From: an uncultured Clostridia bacterium
GTDB taxonomy: Bacteria > Bacillota > Clostridia > Oscillospirales > Acutalibacteraceae
Length of the DNA stretch: 13,318 bases
Direction of reading: 5' to 3'
NCBI GenBank assembly: GCA_937897215.1
Contig: CALCBQ010000008.1
Coordinates: 1-13,318 of the forward strand
Position 1 is the first letter of the stretch. Every line of letters starts with the position of its first letter. The notes beneath the pieces were generated by a model. The model was given only the letters and a program-made list of their open reading frames with translations, did not search any database and was not told the origin of the DNA. The position numbers were made by a program, and so were the translations under genes. Of the stretch, positions 6,791 to 13,318 are shown in pieces.

Positions 6791-7330
6791 TTAATAATTT
6801 TCTGCTCTTTCCATGAAATATGCCTGTGGATGAGCACATACAGGACAAATTTCAGGTGCTTTTTTGCCAATATGGATATGACCACAGTTTGAGCAAATCC
6901 AAACAATGTCATTATCTTTTGAGAACACTACGCCACCGTCGATATTAGCAAGTAATTTCTTGTATCTTTCTTCGTGTTCCTTTTCAATTTTTGCAACCAT
7001 TTCAAAAAGTGCAGCAATATGGTCAAAGCCTTCTTCTTTTGCAACAACTGCAAATTCAGCGTACATTTCTGTCCACTCATAGTTTTCGCCTTCTGCAGCA
7101 TCTTTAAGATTTTCAACAGTTGTAGGAATACCACCGTCGTGAAGAAGTTTGAACCAGATTTTTGCATGTTCTTTTTCATTGTTAGCTGTTTCTTCAAAAA
7201 TCTGTGCTATCTGAACATAGCCATCTTTTTTTGCCTTAGATGCATAATATGTGTATTTGTTTCTTGCCTGAGATTCGCCTGCAAATGCAGTCATAAGATT
7301 TGCTTCTGTTCTTGAACCTTTAAGTTCCAT
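6791..7330 (-). CDS. rbr: Rubrerythrin
   Basis: Rubrerythrin is a cytoplasmic NADH-linked peroxidase of anaerobes, reducing hydrogen peroxide at a non-haem di-iron site. The 179-residue product has the classical two-domain layout. A four-helix ferritin-like domain (about 1-135) carries E19, the E52-x-x-H55 pair, EWTEMY at 85-90 and the E116-x-x-H119 pair. A C-terminal rubredoxin domain has iron cysteines C146 and C149 (CSNCG) and C162 and C165 (CPVC). The ATG at 7330 with GGAGTG upstream is preferred over the in-frame GTG at 7339, which lies within that ribosome binding site. It is monocistronic: it has its own promoter and a strong terminator, and is divergent from trmO. Confidence 0.96.
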   Translation of the reverse strand: MELKGSRTEANLMTAFAGESQARNKYTYYASKAKKDGYVQIAQIFEETANNEKEHAKIWFKLLHDGGIPTTVENLKDAAEGENYEWTEMYAEFAVVAKEEGFDHIAALFEMVAKIEKEHEERYKKLLANIDGGVVFSKDNDIVWICSNCGHIHIGKKAPEICPVCAHPQAYFMERAENY

Positions 7331-7360
7331 TAAAATCACTCCTTAAAAATTTATATTATT

Positions 7361-7389
7361 ATTCTACCATATTTTTCAAAAAATCCAAA
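7361..7389 (-). promoter_or_regulatory. Probable rbr promoter
   Basis: On the minus strand TGG-TAGAAT (complement of 7361-7369) is an extended -10 element, with a weak TTTGGA -35 (complement of 7384-7389) 17 bp upstream. Other AT-rich alternatives exist nearby, so the placement is tentative. No clear peroxide-regulator operator was identified. Confidence 0.4.
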
Positions 7390-7395
7390 TACACG

Positions 7396-7424
7396 TACAA
7401 ATATTTTTTAGAATATGCTACAAT
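7396..7424 (+). promoter_or_regulatory. Probable trmO promoter
   Basis: TGC-TACAAT at 7416-7424 is an extended -10 element, with a poor -35 (TACAAA, 7396-7401) 17 bp upstream. The distance to the trmO ATG is about 20 nt, giving a short leader. It lies back to back with the rbr promoter. Confidence 0.4.
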
Positions 7425-7443
7425 TTATTTGAGGTGTAAATAT

Positions 7444-8124
7444 ATGAAATCAATCATTATTGAACCAATAGGTTACATAGAAAATGTTTATAAAGAAAAA
7501 TTCGGTATTCCAAGGCAAAGCGGATTATCAAAATCGGTAATATCAAAAATAATTTTTAACGAAAAATACAGAGATTCGAATTATTTTAAAGGACTTGAAG
7601 AATTCACTTATATTTGGCTTTTATGGCAGTTTTCAGAAACAACTGATAAAGATATTACCCCAACAGTAAGACCGCCAAAATTGGGCGGAAATAAGCGTAT
7701 GGGTGTATTTGCAACTCGTTCCCCATTCAGGCCAAATAACATTGGCTTATCATCTGTAAAAATAGAAAGAATTGAACAATGTAAGCAATTGGGTACAGTT
7801 ATATATGTGAGCGGTGCAGATTTAATGAATGGAACTCCGATAATTGATATTAAACCATATTTGCCTTATACAGATAGTCATCCTGATGCATCAAATGGAT
7901 TTGCATTAGATGATATAAACGGATTACTTGATGTTAAATGCAGTGATGAGATTTTAAGCAAAATCCCATTGGATTTAGCTGATGGATTATTTGAAACATT
8001 AAAACAAGACCCACGACCATCTTACCAAAACGACAAAGAAAGAGTTTACGGTATGAGTTACTCTGATTTGCAAGTTAAATTTAAGGTTGATGGTAATGAA
8101 CTAGAAATTGTTGAAATTTCATAA
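7444..8124 (+). CDS. trmO: tRNA (N6-threonylcarbamoyladenosine37-N6)-methyltransferase, TrmO/TsaA family
   Basis: TrmO adds a methyl group from S-adenosylmethionine to t6A37 of ACY-reading tRNAs. The 226-residue product has the YaeB/TsaA barrel domain: IEPIGYIEN at the N terminus, PRQSGL (23-28), TRSPFRPNNIGLS (91-103) and GADLMNGTPIIDIKPYLPYTDS (124-145). It ends with the small C-terminal region containing DPRPSYQ (189-195) and RVYGM, as in E. coli TrmO. The frame is open upstream to a TTG at 7429, but GAGGTG at 7431-7436 points to the ATG at 7444. A strong hairpin follows 7 nt after the stop. Family assignment is secure; the exact substrate is inferred from characterised relatives. Confidence 0.9.
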   Translation: MKSIIIEPIGYIENVYKEKFGIPRQSGLSKSVISKIIFNEKYRDSNYFKGLEEFTYIWLLWQFSETTDKDITPTVRPPKLGGNKRMGVFATRSPFRPNNIGLSSVKIERIEQCKQLGTVIYVSGADLMNGTPIIDIKPYLPYTDSHPDASNGFALDDINGLLDVKCSDEILSKIPLDLADGLFETLKQDPRPSYQNDKERVYGMSYSDLQVKFKVDGNELEIVEIS

Positions 8125-8131
8125 TTTTTGA

Positions 8132-8161
8132 AAAATGACGAGGTTTATACCTCGTCATTTT
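8132..8161. terminator. Bidirectional intrinsic terminator between trmO and the minus-strand operon
   Basis: AAAATGACGAGGT (8132-8144) and ACCTCGTCATTTT (8149-8161) form a perfect 13-bp stem with a TTAT loop. It lies between the convergent stops of trmO (8124) and the 164-residue gene (8183). U-rich flanks exist on both strands, so it can end transcription from either side. Confidence 0.88.
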
Positions 8162-8182
8162 AGTTATTAGTTTAATTCATAT

Positions 8183-8677
8183 TTATTTAAAATAACTAAT
8201 GTTTTTCGCTTTTAAGAAGTCTATATCTTCTTTACTCTCATCGTGTATCCATATTATATTCTCGTGTGATATTGTTTCCAACCAAATACTATGATTTTTG
8301 TATATGATTATATCTTCGGGTAGTTTTGGAAAAGTCCAATTTTCAAAACTATTCACACTTAAAAATTTTTTCAGTTTCTGATTCGGTACAACAAAAAATA
8401 TTTTAGACTGATAACTATATTTTTGCGAGCCATATTTCGAACTAGTATCGCTTTTAGAAACAATTAAATTCAATGCTTTAATTAACGCTTTTGTATTTTG
8501 ATAATGCAAGCAACAATCACTATCTTCTTTTCCAGAATCATCTTTTAAAAAATTTTGATTGTTACTTTTAGAATGATTGTAGTTTTGAACTATAAATGAA
8601 ATACTATCGCAAAAACCAAACGCGTAATCAATGAGTTCTTTGTGTTGTTCATTATTTAAATTACATATATTTAACAT
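8183..8677 (-). CDS. Hypothetical protein, 164 residues
   Basis: I do not recognise this protein. It is rich in Asn, Lys, Ser and Ile, has no signal peptide or membrane segment, and looks cytoplasmic. Residues 34-57 and 75-90 are polar and low in complexity, probably loops. Hydrophobic strands IFFVV (93-97) and IIIY (123-126) precede a C-terminal segment IWLETISHENIIWIHDE (131-147), which resembles a small alpha/beta fold. The coding is plausible: GGTGAT lies 3-4 nt before the ATG, the gene is 12 nt from the acetyltransferase stop, and it ends just before a strong terminator. It is therefore probably the last gene of the GH28-acetyltransferase operon. Its composition appears more AT-rich than its neighbours, which may hint at transfer. 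No function is assigned. Confidence 0.75.
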   Translation of the reverse strand: MLNICNLNNEQHKELIDYAFGFCDSISFIVQNYNHSKSNNQNFLKDDSGKEDSDCCLHYQNTKALIKALNLIVSKSDTSSKYGSQKYSYQSKIFFVVPNQKLKKFLSVNSFENWTFPKLPEDIIIYKNHSIWLETISHENIIWIHDESKEDIDFLKAKNISYFK

Positions 8678-8689
8678 ATAATCACCGTA

Positions 8690-9292
8690 TTATAATTCAA
8701 TTTTTTTATCCTTAAAATAATATTCTTTATCGTGGTCATTAATCTCTCGTAGGACTCTGCAAGGGTTACCTACTGCAACTACATTTGCAGGAATGTCTTT
8801 TGTAACTACGCTACCAGCACCAATAACTGTGTTATCGCCGATTGTAACACCCGGTAAAACAATAACACCTGCACCAAGCCAACAGTTTTTACCGATATGC
8901 ACAGGCATATTATACTGATATGCAAGAGGTCTTAATTCAGGTAAAATGGGATGTCCTGCAGTCGCTATAACGACATTAGGTCCTAACATTGTGTAGTCAC
9001 CAATGTAAATATGTGTATCGTCAACAAGAGTTAAATTAAAATTAGCGTAAACCCCTTTGCCAAAGTGAACAAATCGACCTGCCCAGTTTGCATGAAGTGG
9101 TGGCTCAATATAGCAGTCCTCCCCTATTTCTGCAAACATATTTTTAAGCATTTCTGTTCTTTTTGCAAGTTCAAGTGGTCTTGTTGCATTAAAATCATAT
9201 AACTTATCAAGATATGTAAGTTGTTCATTAAACAAATCTTCATCCATTGAAAGATATAAATCTCCACTATGCATTTTTTCACGAATATCCAT
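8690..9292 (-). CDS. Sugar O-acetyltransferase, LacA/Maa (hexapeptide-repeat) family
   Basis: This family transfers acetyl from acetyl-CoA to a hydroxyl of sugars such as galactosides, maltose or glucose, acting as a cytoplasmic trimer. The 200-residue product has the N-terminal helical Mac domain (MDIREKMHSGDLYLSMDEDL with later LYDFNATRP) and then left-handed beta-helix hexapeptide repeats from about 58 to 170. The catalytic His is H114 in TAGHP. Further family marks are GKNCWLGAGVIVLPGVTIGDNTVIGAGSVVTKDIP, given here in outline (135-168), and GNPCRVLREI (175-184). AGGAG precedes the ATG. It starts 10 nt after the GH28 stop, so a shared transcript is likely, and the acetyl acceptor may be an oligosaccharide handled by that neighbour (inference). 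The exact sugar cannot be read from sequence. Confidence 0.92.
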   Translation of the reverse strand: MDIREKMHSGDLYLSMDEDLFNEQLTYLDKLYDFNATRPLELAKRTEMLKNMFAEIGEDCYIEPPLHANWAGRFVHFGKGVYANFNLTLVDDTHIYIGDYTMLGPNVVIATAGHPILPELRPLAYQYNMPVHIGKNCWLGAGVIVLPGVTIGDNTVIGAGSVVTKDIPANVVAVGNPCRVLREINDHDKEYYFKDKKIEL

Positions 9293-9302
9293 AATTATCT
9301 CC

Positions 9303-10835
9303 TTATTTTATACTGAAATTTTTGCAATCAATGATTATCTTGAACTTACGCCAAGTCTTATCTCGTGGTTTTACACTGATATTTTCTAAAGCAATATTCT
9401 TTGCATGTCTTACAAATACTCCGTATGCGTTTATGTTTCTGAAACGATTACATTCGGGGTATTCTTTTTCCTGTTCAGGAATCTTAAATCTTAAATCAAA
9501 ATAATCTTTATCATTTGCATATTTCAAATCAAAATTTTTAAGGTTGATATCACAAATCTTTTGATTTGGTATTCCCATAATCATAACAGGAATTTCAATG
9601 TTTTTGGCTACAATATTTTTTATTGAAATATTTGTGATTTCTCCCCTACCGTCAAGGTCAGGTTTATTATCGCCATTACGGTTACAAAGGCGAATAAACA
9701 ACGGACAGGCCACAGACTCCATTTCGATATTTGAAATATTTACATTATTAACTTTAGCACCATCGCAAGATTCTATTGATATTCCACTTACACCTGCAGG
9801 ATAAATATCTGTAAGATAAAATTTGCAATCTTCAACAGTAACATCACTTATGTCCAAAGATGTTTCAGTACCAATCTTAAAAGCGTTAGTGCAAGAAACA
9901 ACTTCACAATCGTGAACATAAATATTGCTCATTCCACGTTTACAACACACATCAAGATTATTCTTAATTTTAAGTCCGTCATCGCCCGATGTTGAAATAC
10001 TCATATTATTTTTTAGTACAATTCCATCATCAGCAGTTGAAATAAAACAATTTTTAATAACCACATTAGACGAGCCACAAACGTCAATGCCATCAGTATT
10101 CGCAATATGACGGTTGTTATTTATGACTATATTTGAAATATTAACATCGTTTGAAGAGTTAACATTAACTGTCCACATTGCAGAGTTTTCAAGTATAAGG
10201 TTATAGAGTTTAACTTTGTTACAATTTTTGAAATATAACAAATACCCATATTTACTTTTATGAGGGAAACGGATTCTTTTTCTATATTCCTGACGCAAAT
10301 CCCACACATCAAGTGCTTTTTCAAATGGTTCAGTTTTTGGTGGTAAATATGGTGCTAATGAAAAATAATTTCCTTCTCCACAGATTGTACCGGGACCAAT
10401 GATACCAAAATTCTCGCAATTATCTGCATAAATTAAAGCATTTTCAGTGTAATCAACAGTATTATGCGACGCTATAATTGAAGAATTTTTTGCAATATAT
10501 AGTACTACATTACTTTTAAGATAGATTGTACTACAAATAAATGCACCGCCGTCAATTACAACGACTCCCCCACCATTATTACTGCAACTCTCAATGGCGT
10601 TATTGATGTATGGTGCATTGTTAACAGTTTTATCATTTGGTCTAGCACCGAAATCGCGAATAAATACAGCATTCTCTAATGGTAAATGTAAGTTATTATT
10701 TATATATTTTGAATACGGTATATTTTTATAAAAATCGCCCTCATAAACTTCTGAAAAAACTTCGCCATCATAAATCTTGAAATCTTTTTGAAGTTTTGGG
10801 AGAAATGAGCCAATGTGATTGATTAATCGGGACAA
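9303..10835 (-). CDS. GH28-family (polygalacturonase-like) parallel beta-helix protein
   Basis: GH28 enzymes hydrolyse galacturonide or rhamnogalacturonan links in pectin. The 510-residue product has an N-terminal VFIRDFGARPNDKTVNNAPYINNAI (57-81, GH28/pectate-lyase-like start), then many beta-helix rungs. ANTDGIDVCGSSN (245-257) matches the NTD catalytic block, and STADDGIVLK (266-275) matches the DD block. A second, similar DD block follows 16 residues on (STSGDDGLKIK, 281-291). The usual GHG motif is replaced by CTNAFKIGTE (315-324), and FIRLCNR (380-386) stands where RIK-like residues are expected. No signal peptide is visible, so it likely acts in the cytosol on imported oligosaccharides. 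The start is TTG, chosen because GAGGTG lies five bases upstream and the conserved region begins well inside. Family is confident; activity and substrate are uncertain. Confidence 0.88.
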   Translation of the reverse strand: MSRLINHIGSFLPKLQKDFKIYDGEVFSEVYEGDFYKNIPYSKYINNNLHLPLENAVFIRDFGARPNDKTVNNAPYINNAIESCSNNGGGVVVIDGGAFICSTIYLKSNVVLYIAKNSSIIASHNTVDYTENALIYADNCENFGIIGPGTICGEGNYFSLAPYLPPKTEPFEKALDVWDLRQEYRKRIRFPHKSKYGYLLYFKNCNKVKLYNLILENSAMWTVNVNSSNDVNISNIVINNNRHIANTDGIDVCGSSNVVIKNCFISTADDGIVLKNNMSISTSGDDGLKIKNNLDVCCKRGMSNIYVHDCEVVSCTNAFKIGTETSLDISDVTVEDCKFYLTDIYPAGVSGISIESCDGAKVNNVNISNIEMESVACPLFIRLCNRNGDNKPDLDGRGEITNISIKNIVAKNIEIPVMIMGIPNQKICDINLKNFDLKYANDKDYFDLRFKIPEQEKEYPECNRFRNINAYGVFVRHAKNIALENISVKPRDKTWRKFKIIIDCKNFSIK

Positions 10836-10840
10836 ACTAT

Positions 10841-10846
10841 CACCTC
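10841..10846 (-). promoter_or_regulatory. Ribosome binding site selecting the TTG start of the GH28 gene
   Basis: GAGGTG (minus strand) lies five bases before TTG at 10835. There is no upstream in-frame ATG with a comparable site. The divergent asnB gene has the same GAGGTG-ATA arrangement before its ATG. Confidence 0.7.
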
Positions 10847-10853
10847 GAAAATT

Positions 10854-10882
10854 ATTTTAACACAATATTTTTTAAAATTAAA
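10854..10882 (-). promoter_or_regulatory. Probable promoter of the GH28-acetyltransferase operon
   Basis: On the minus strand TGT-TAAAAT (complement of 10854-10862) forms an extended -10 element. TTTAAT (complement of 10877-10882) sits 17 bp upstream as a weak -35. The asnB promoter must lie in the remaining 10883-10940, where TATTCT (10915-10920) and TATTAT (10920-10925) are possible -10 boxes without a good -35. The whole intergenic region is very AT-rich, so both placements are tentative. Confidence 0.4.
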
Positions 10883-10950
10883 GATTAATCAAGTATTTTT
10901 TATTTAAGATTTCATATTCTATTATGAAGCATTAATTTTGAGGTGATAAT

Positions 10951-12780
10951 ATGTGTGGAATTGCAGGAGAAGTGTCATTTACAAATTCATTAATAGAAAA
11001 CAAGGGTTCATATCTTAGAATGCAAAAAGTAATTGCTCCGAGAGGACCTGACCAGAACGGAATTTATTTAAACGGTAATGCAGCGCTCATTCATACCCGA
11101 CTTTGTGTTGTTGACATTGAAAACGGGTTGCAGCCGATGACCGCTAAATATGGCGATAGAGAGTATACCCTCGTATATAATGGCGAATTATACAACACGG
11201 AAGAAATCCGTGAAGAGTTAATCCAATATGGACATATTTTTCTTGGACATTCTGACACTGAAGTAGTATTAAAATCATATATTCAATGGAAAGATAAGTG
11301 TGTTGAAAAATTTAACGGAATTTTTGCCTTTGTGGTATGGGACAATACGGAAAAGAGATTATTCTTTGCTCGCGACAGAATTGGTGTTAAACCATTTTTT
11401 TACACTATAATAAATAATTCTTTTATTTTCGGTTCAGAAATTAAAGCGTTATTAGAACACAAATATGTTAGTCCTGAAATTGATGAAAACTCAATTGCAG
11501 AAATTATGTTTATAGGACCGGGCAGAACACCTGGCTGCGGAGTATTTAAGAACATAAAAGAGCTTAAATCTTCTTGTTGCGGTTATTATTCGAAAAGCGG
11601 TATTAAAATTATTAAATATTGGACATTAAAAGACCGCGAACATACCGATAATTTTGAACAGACAGTTGAAAAAGTACGCGAACTTGTAATAGATTCGGTT
11701 ACAAGACAATTAGTTTCGGATGTGCCTGTTGGTACATTTCTTTCAGGTGGCCTTGATTCAAGCATAATTTCATCAATAGCAAACTCACATTTTAATAAGC
11801 AAAATAAAAAATTGACAACATTCTCTGTAACATACAAAGACAATGATAAATATTTCAAGTCAAGTAAATTTCAGCCAAATAGTGATACTGAATACATCAA
11901 GAAAATGGTTGAATATCTTGGCTGTGAACATCATTTAATTACACTTGATAATAATGACCTTGCAAATGCTTTATTTGACGCAGTTGATGCTCGTGATTTG
12001 CCCGGAATGAGCGATGTTGACTCATCATTACTATTATTCTGCAAAGAAATTAAAAAACATTGTACGGTAGCATTATCAGGCGAATGTGCAGATGAAATTT
12101 TCGGTGGGTATCCTTGGTATCGCGATAAAGAAATCAGAGCTATAAACGGATTTCCGTGGGCTCAGTCAACAAAGTATAGAAAATCATTTTTAAGAGATGA
12201 CTTTAAAGTACCTGACGCAGAAAATTTTGTGTACTCAAGATATAAAGATACATTAATAAATACATCAAAAATTCAAGGCATCTCCCCTATTGAATCAAGA
12301 ATGAAAGAAATGATGAAACTTAATCTTGATTGGTTTATGCAGACGCTTCTTGACCGAAAAGACAGAATGAGTATGTATAACGCATTAGAAGTTCGCGTTC
12401 CATTCTGTGATTATAGAATTGCTGAATATTTGTATTCTGTACATTGGGAGTTCAAAGACTATAAATCATACGAAAAAGGATTATTACGAGAAGCGGTAAA
12501 AGGTATTTTACCAGAGGAAGTATTGTGGCGAAAAAAGAGTCCTTATCCTAAAACTCACAATCCTGAATATCTTGATATTGTCTCAAAAATGCTTAAAGAA
12601 GTTATAAACGACTCAACTTCTCCAATTTTTGAATTCATAAAAAAGAGCGAACTAGAAAAACTAATTACAACCGAGAAACACGAACCGTGGTACGGTCAGT
12701 TAATGACAACTCCACAAACAATCGCTTACTTTTTACAAATTAACTATTGGCTTAAGAAGTATAAAATTATAATTAAATAA
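10951..12780 (+). CDS. asnB: Asparagine synthase (glutamine-hydrolysing)
   Basis: AsnB makes asparagine from aspartate, ATP and glutamine-derived ammonia. The 609-residue product has both domains. The N-terminal glutamine amidotransferase (about 1-210) begins MCGIAGEVSF with nucleophile C2, and has R50 in HTRL, N77-G78-E79 in YNGELYN, and D102 in GHSDTE. The C-terminal synthetase (about 230-600) has the ATP-pyrophosphatase loop SGGLDSS at 265-271, ALSGECADEIFGGYPWY for the second active-site segment, and RKKSPYPKTHNPEY near the end. The Met1-Cys2 start is forced by the need for a free N-terminal cysteine, and GAGGTG at 10940-10945 supports it. It is divergent from the GH28 gene and is followed within about 10 nt by ldh, suggesting co-transcription. 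Some homologues in this family amidate other substrates, but the context does not suggest that. Confidence 0.94.
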   Translation: MCGIAGEVSFTNSLIENKGSYLRMQKVIAPRGPDQNGIYLNGNAALIHTRLCVVDIENGLQPMTAKYGDREYTLVYNGELYNTEEIREELIQYGHIFLGHSDTEVVLKSYIQWKDKCVEKFNGIFAFVVWDNTEKRLFFARDRIGVKPFFYTIINNSFIFGSEIKALLEHKYVSPEIDENSIAEIMFIGPGRTPGCGVFKNIKELKSSCCGYYSKSGIKIIKYWTLKDREHTDNFEQTVEKVRELVIDSVTRQLVSDVPVGTFLSGGLDSSIISSIANSHFNKQNKKLTTFSVTYKDNDKYFKSSKFQPNSDTEYIKKMVEYLGCEHHLITLDNNDLANALFDAVDARDLPGMSDVDSSLLLFCKEIKKHCTVALSGECADEIFGGYPWYRDKEIRAINGFPWAQSTKYRKSFLRDDFKVPDAENFVYSRYKDTLINTSKIQGISPIESRMKEMMKLNLDWFMQTLLDRKDRMSMYNALEVRVPFCDYRIAEYLYSVHWEFKDYKSYEKGLLREAVKGILPEEVLWRKKSPYPKTHNPEYLDIVSKMLKEVINDSTSPIFEFIKKSELEKLITTEKHEPWYGQLMTTPQTIAYFLQINYWLKKYKIIIK

Positions 12781-12786
12781 AGGATG
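12778..12786 (+). promoter_or_regulatory. Ribosome binding site that decides the ldh start
   Basis: AAAGGATG overlaps the asnB stop. AGG directly abuts the ATG at 12784, which is too close to serve it, but it sits about 7 nt before the in-frame TTG at 12793. TTG is therefore the more likely initiator. Confidence 0.5.
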
Positions 12787-12792
12787 AAAATT

Positions 12793-13318
12793 TTGAAAAA
12801 AACAGATTTGAAAAAAATTGCTCTTGTCGGTACAGGATTTGTGGGAATGAGTTTTGCGTATGCATTAATGAATAGTGGCGAATGCGACCAACTTGTGCTT
12901 ATCGATGTAAATAAAGTTAAGGCACACGGCGAAGCTATGGATATGAATCATGGACTTCCGTTTGCAAAAAGAAATATGATGATTTATGACGGCGAATACT
13001 GCGATTGTCATGATGCAGATATAGTTGTAATTGCGGCAGGTGTAGCACAAAAAGAAGGAGAAGGCCGTATTTCTCTTTTGAAAAGAAACTATGAGGTATT
13101 CAAGTCGATAATTGACCCGGTAATCAAAAGTGGATTTGATGGAATTTTTCTCGTTGCTACAAACCCTGTTGATATAATGACTAAAATAACTCTTGATTTA
13201 TCAGGATTTGACCCTAAAAGAGTTATAGGAAGTGGCACTACACTTGATACTGCACGGCTCAGGTATTTACTTGGAGATTACTTCTCAATTGACCCGCGAA
13301 ATGTACACGCTTATGTAA
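12793..13318 (+). CDS. ldh: L-lactate dehydrogenase, N-terminal part
   Basis: LDH reduces pyruvate to L-lactate with NADH, a fermentative redox sink. The 175 residues present run off the right edge. The Rossmann motif is IALVGTGFVG (G13-x-G15-x-x-G18), with D38 at the end of the second strand (LVLIDVN) selecting NAD. The active-site loop AAGVAQKEGEGR has Q86 at the substrate-specificity position, as in LDH; malate dehydrogenases have Arg there. R92 is the catalytic Arg, N124 lies in TNPVD, and D152 and R155 lie in LDTARLR. The catalytic His is beyond the window. The TTG start is preferred on ribosome-site spacing; the ATG at 12784 would add three residues. It follows asnB closely, so is probably in the same transcript. 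Confidence 0.9.
   Translation, partial: MKKTDLKKIALVGTGFVGMSFAYALMNSGECDQLVLIDVNKVKAHGEAMDMNHGLPFAKRNMMIYDGEYCDCHDADIVVIAAGVAQKEGEGRISLLKRNYEVFKSIIDPVIKSGFDGIFLVATNPVDIMTKITLDLSGFDPKRVIGSGTTLDTARLRYLLGDYFSIDPRNVHAYV

Noticed and set aside
6974..7315. Plus-strand frame of 113 codons rich in Cys and Phe
   Set aside because: It is the exact antisense of rubrerythrin; its Cys/Phe-rich composition is an artefact of the complementary codons.
8132..8161. Inverted repeat considered as a mobile-element end or attachment site
   Set aside because: It is a 13-bp stem with a tetraloop-sized loop located between convergent stops, which is fully explained as a terminator.
12865..13050. Minus-strand frame of 61 codons opposite ldh
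   Set aside because: It overlaps the conserved Rossmann region of ldh and is a shadow.
1..13318. CRISPR arrays, tRNA genes, insertion sequences, phage or defence genes
   Set aside because: No regularly spaced direct repeats, cloverleaf sequences, transposase or nuclease motifs were seen on either strand.

Overview
The window looks like a chromosomal segment from a low-GC anaerobic Firmicute, most likely a gut-type member of the Clostridia (inference). The signs are an AT-rich sequence, strong GGAGG-type ribosome binding sites, the PyrD/PyrK heterodimeric (class 1B) dihydroorotate dehydrogenase, rubrerythrin, a fermentative L-lactate dehydrogenase, a pectin-type GH28 protein and a ZTP riboswitch. 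No insertion sequences, phage genes, CRISPR repeats, tRNAs or rRNAs were seen. No gap between genes exceeds about 300 bases.

Positions 1-990 (minus strand) hold purine biosynthesis: purE followed by purC, which runs off the left edge. They are preceded by a near-consensus promoter and a leader that reads as a ZTP (pfl-type) riboswitch fused to an intrinsic terminator. The riboswitch should let purEC be transcribed when ZMP/ZTP builds up, that is when one-carbon folate supply limits purine synthesis.

Positions 1052-6729 (minus strand) hold a compact seven-gene pyrimidine operon, transcribed pyrC-pyrK-pyrD-pyrF-pyrE-pyrB-pyrI. It encodes every step from carbamoyl phosphate plus aspartate to UMP. 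Carbamoyl-phosphate synthase (carAB) and pyrR are not in the window. Gene junctions are tight, with overlaps of 1, 7 and 8 nt and one 0-nt junction. The leader is only about 30 nt, too short for a PyrR-type attenuator, but a perfect 7-bp inverted repeat lies between the -35 and -10 elements. No convincing terminator separates pyrI from purE.

Positions 6753-8161 hold rubrerythrin (minus strand, with its own strong terminator) and, divergently, a TrmO-family tRNA methyltransferase (plus strand). trmO ends at a hairpin that probably terminates transcription from both sides.

Positions 8183-10882 (minus strand) look like a three-gene carbohydrate operon: a GH28-like beta-helix protein with a TTG start, a LacA/Maa-type O-acetyltransferase, and an unrecognised 164-residue protein. 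From the divergent side of the same intergenic region, asnB (glutamine-dependent asparagine synthetase) and a downstream L-lactate dehydrogenase gene, cut by the right edge, run on the plus strand.

Most of the window is recognisable housekeeping metabolism. The less ordinary parts are the riboswitch-terminator leader, the palindrome inside the pyr promoter, the GH28 protein with a repeated Asp-Asp segment and no canonical catalytic His motif, and the orphan gene at the end of that operon.
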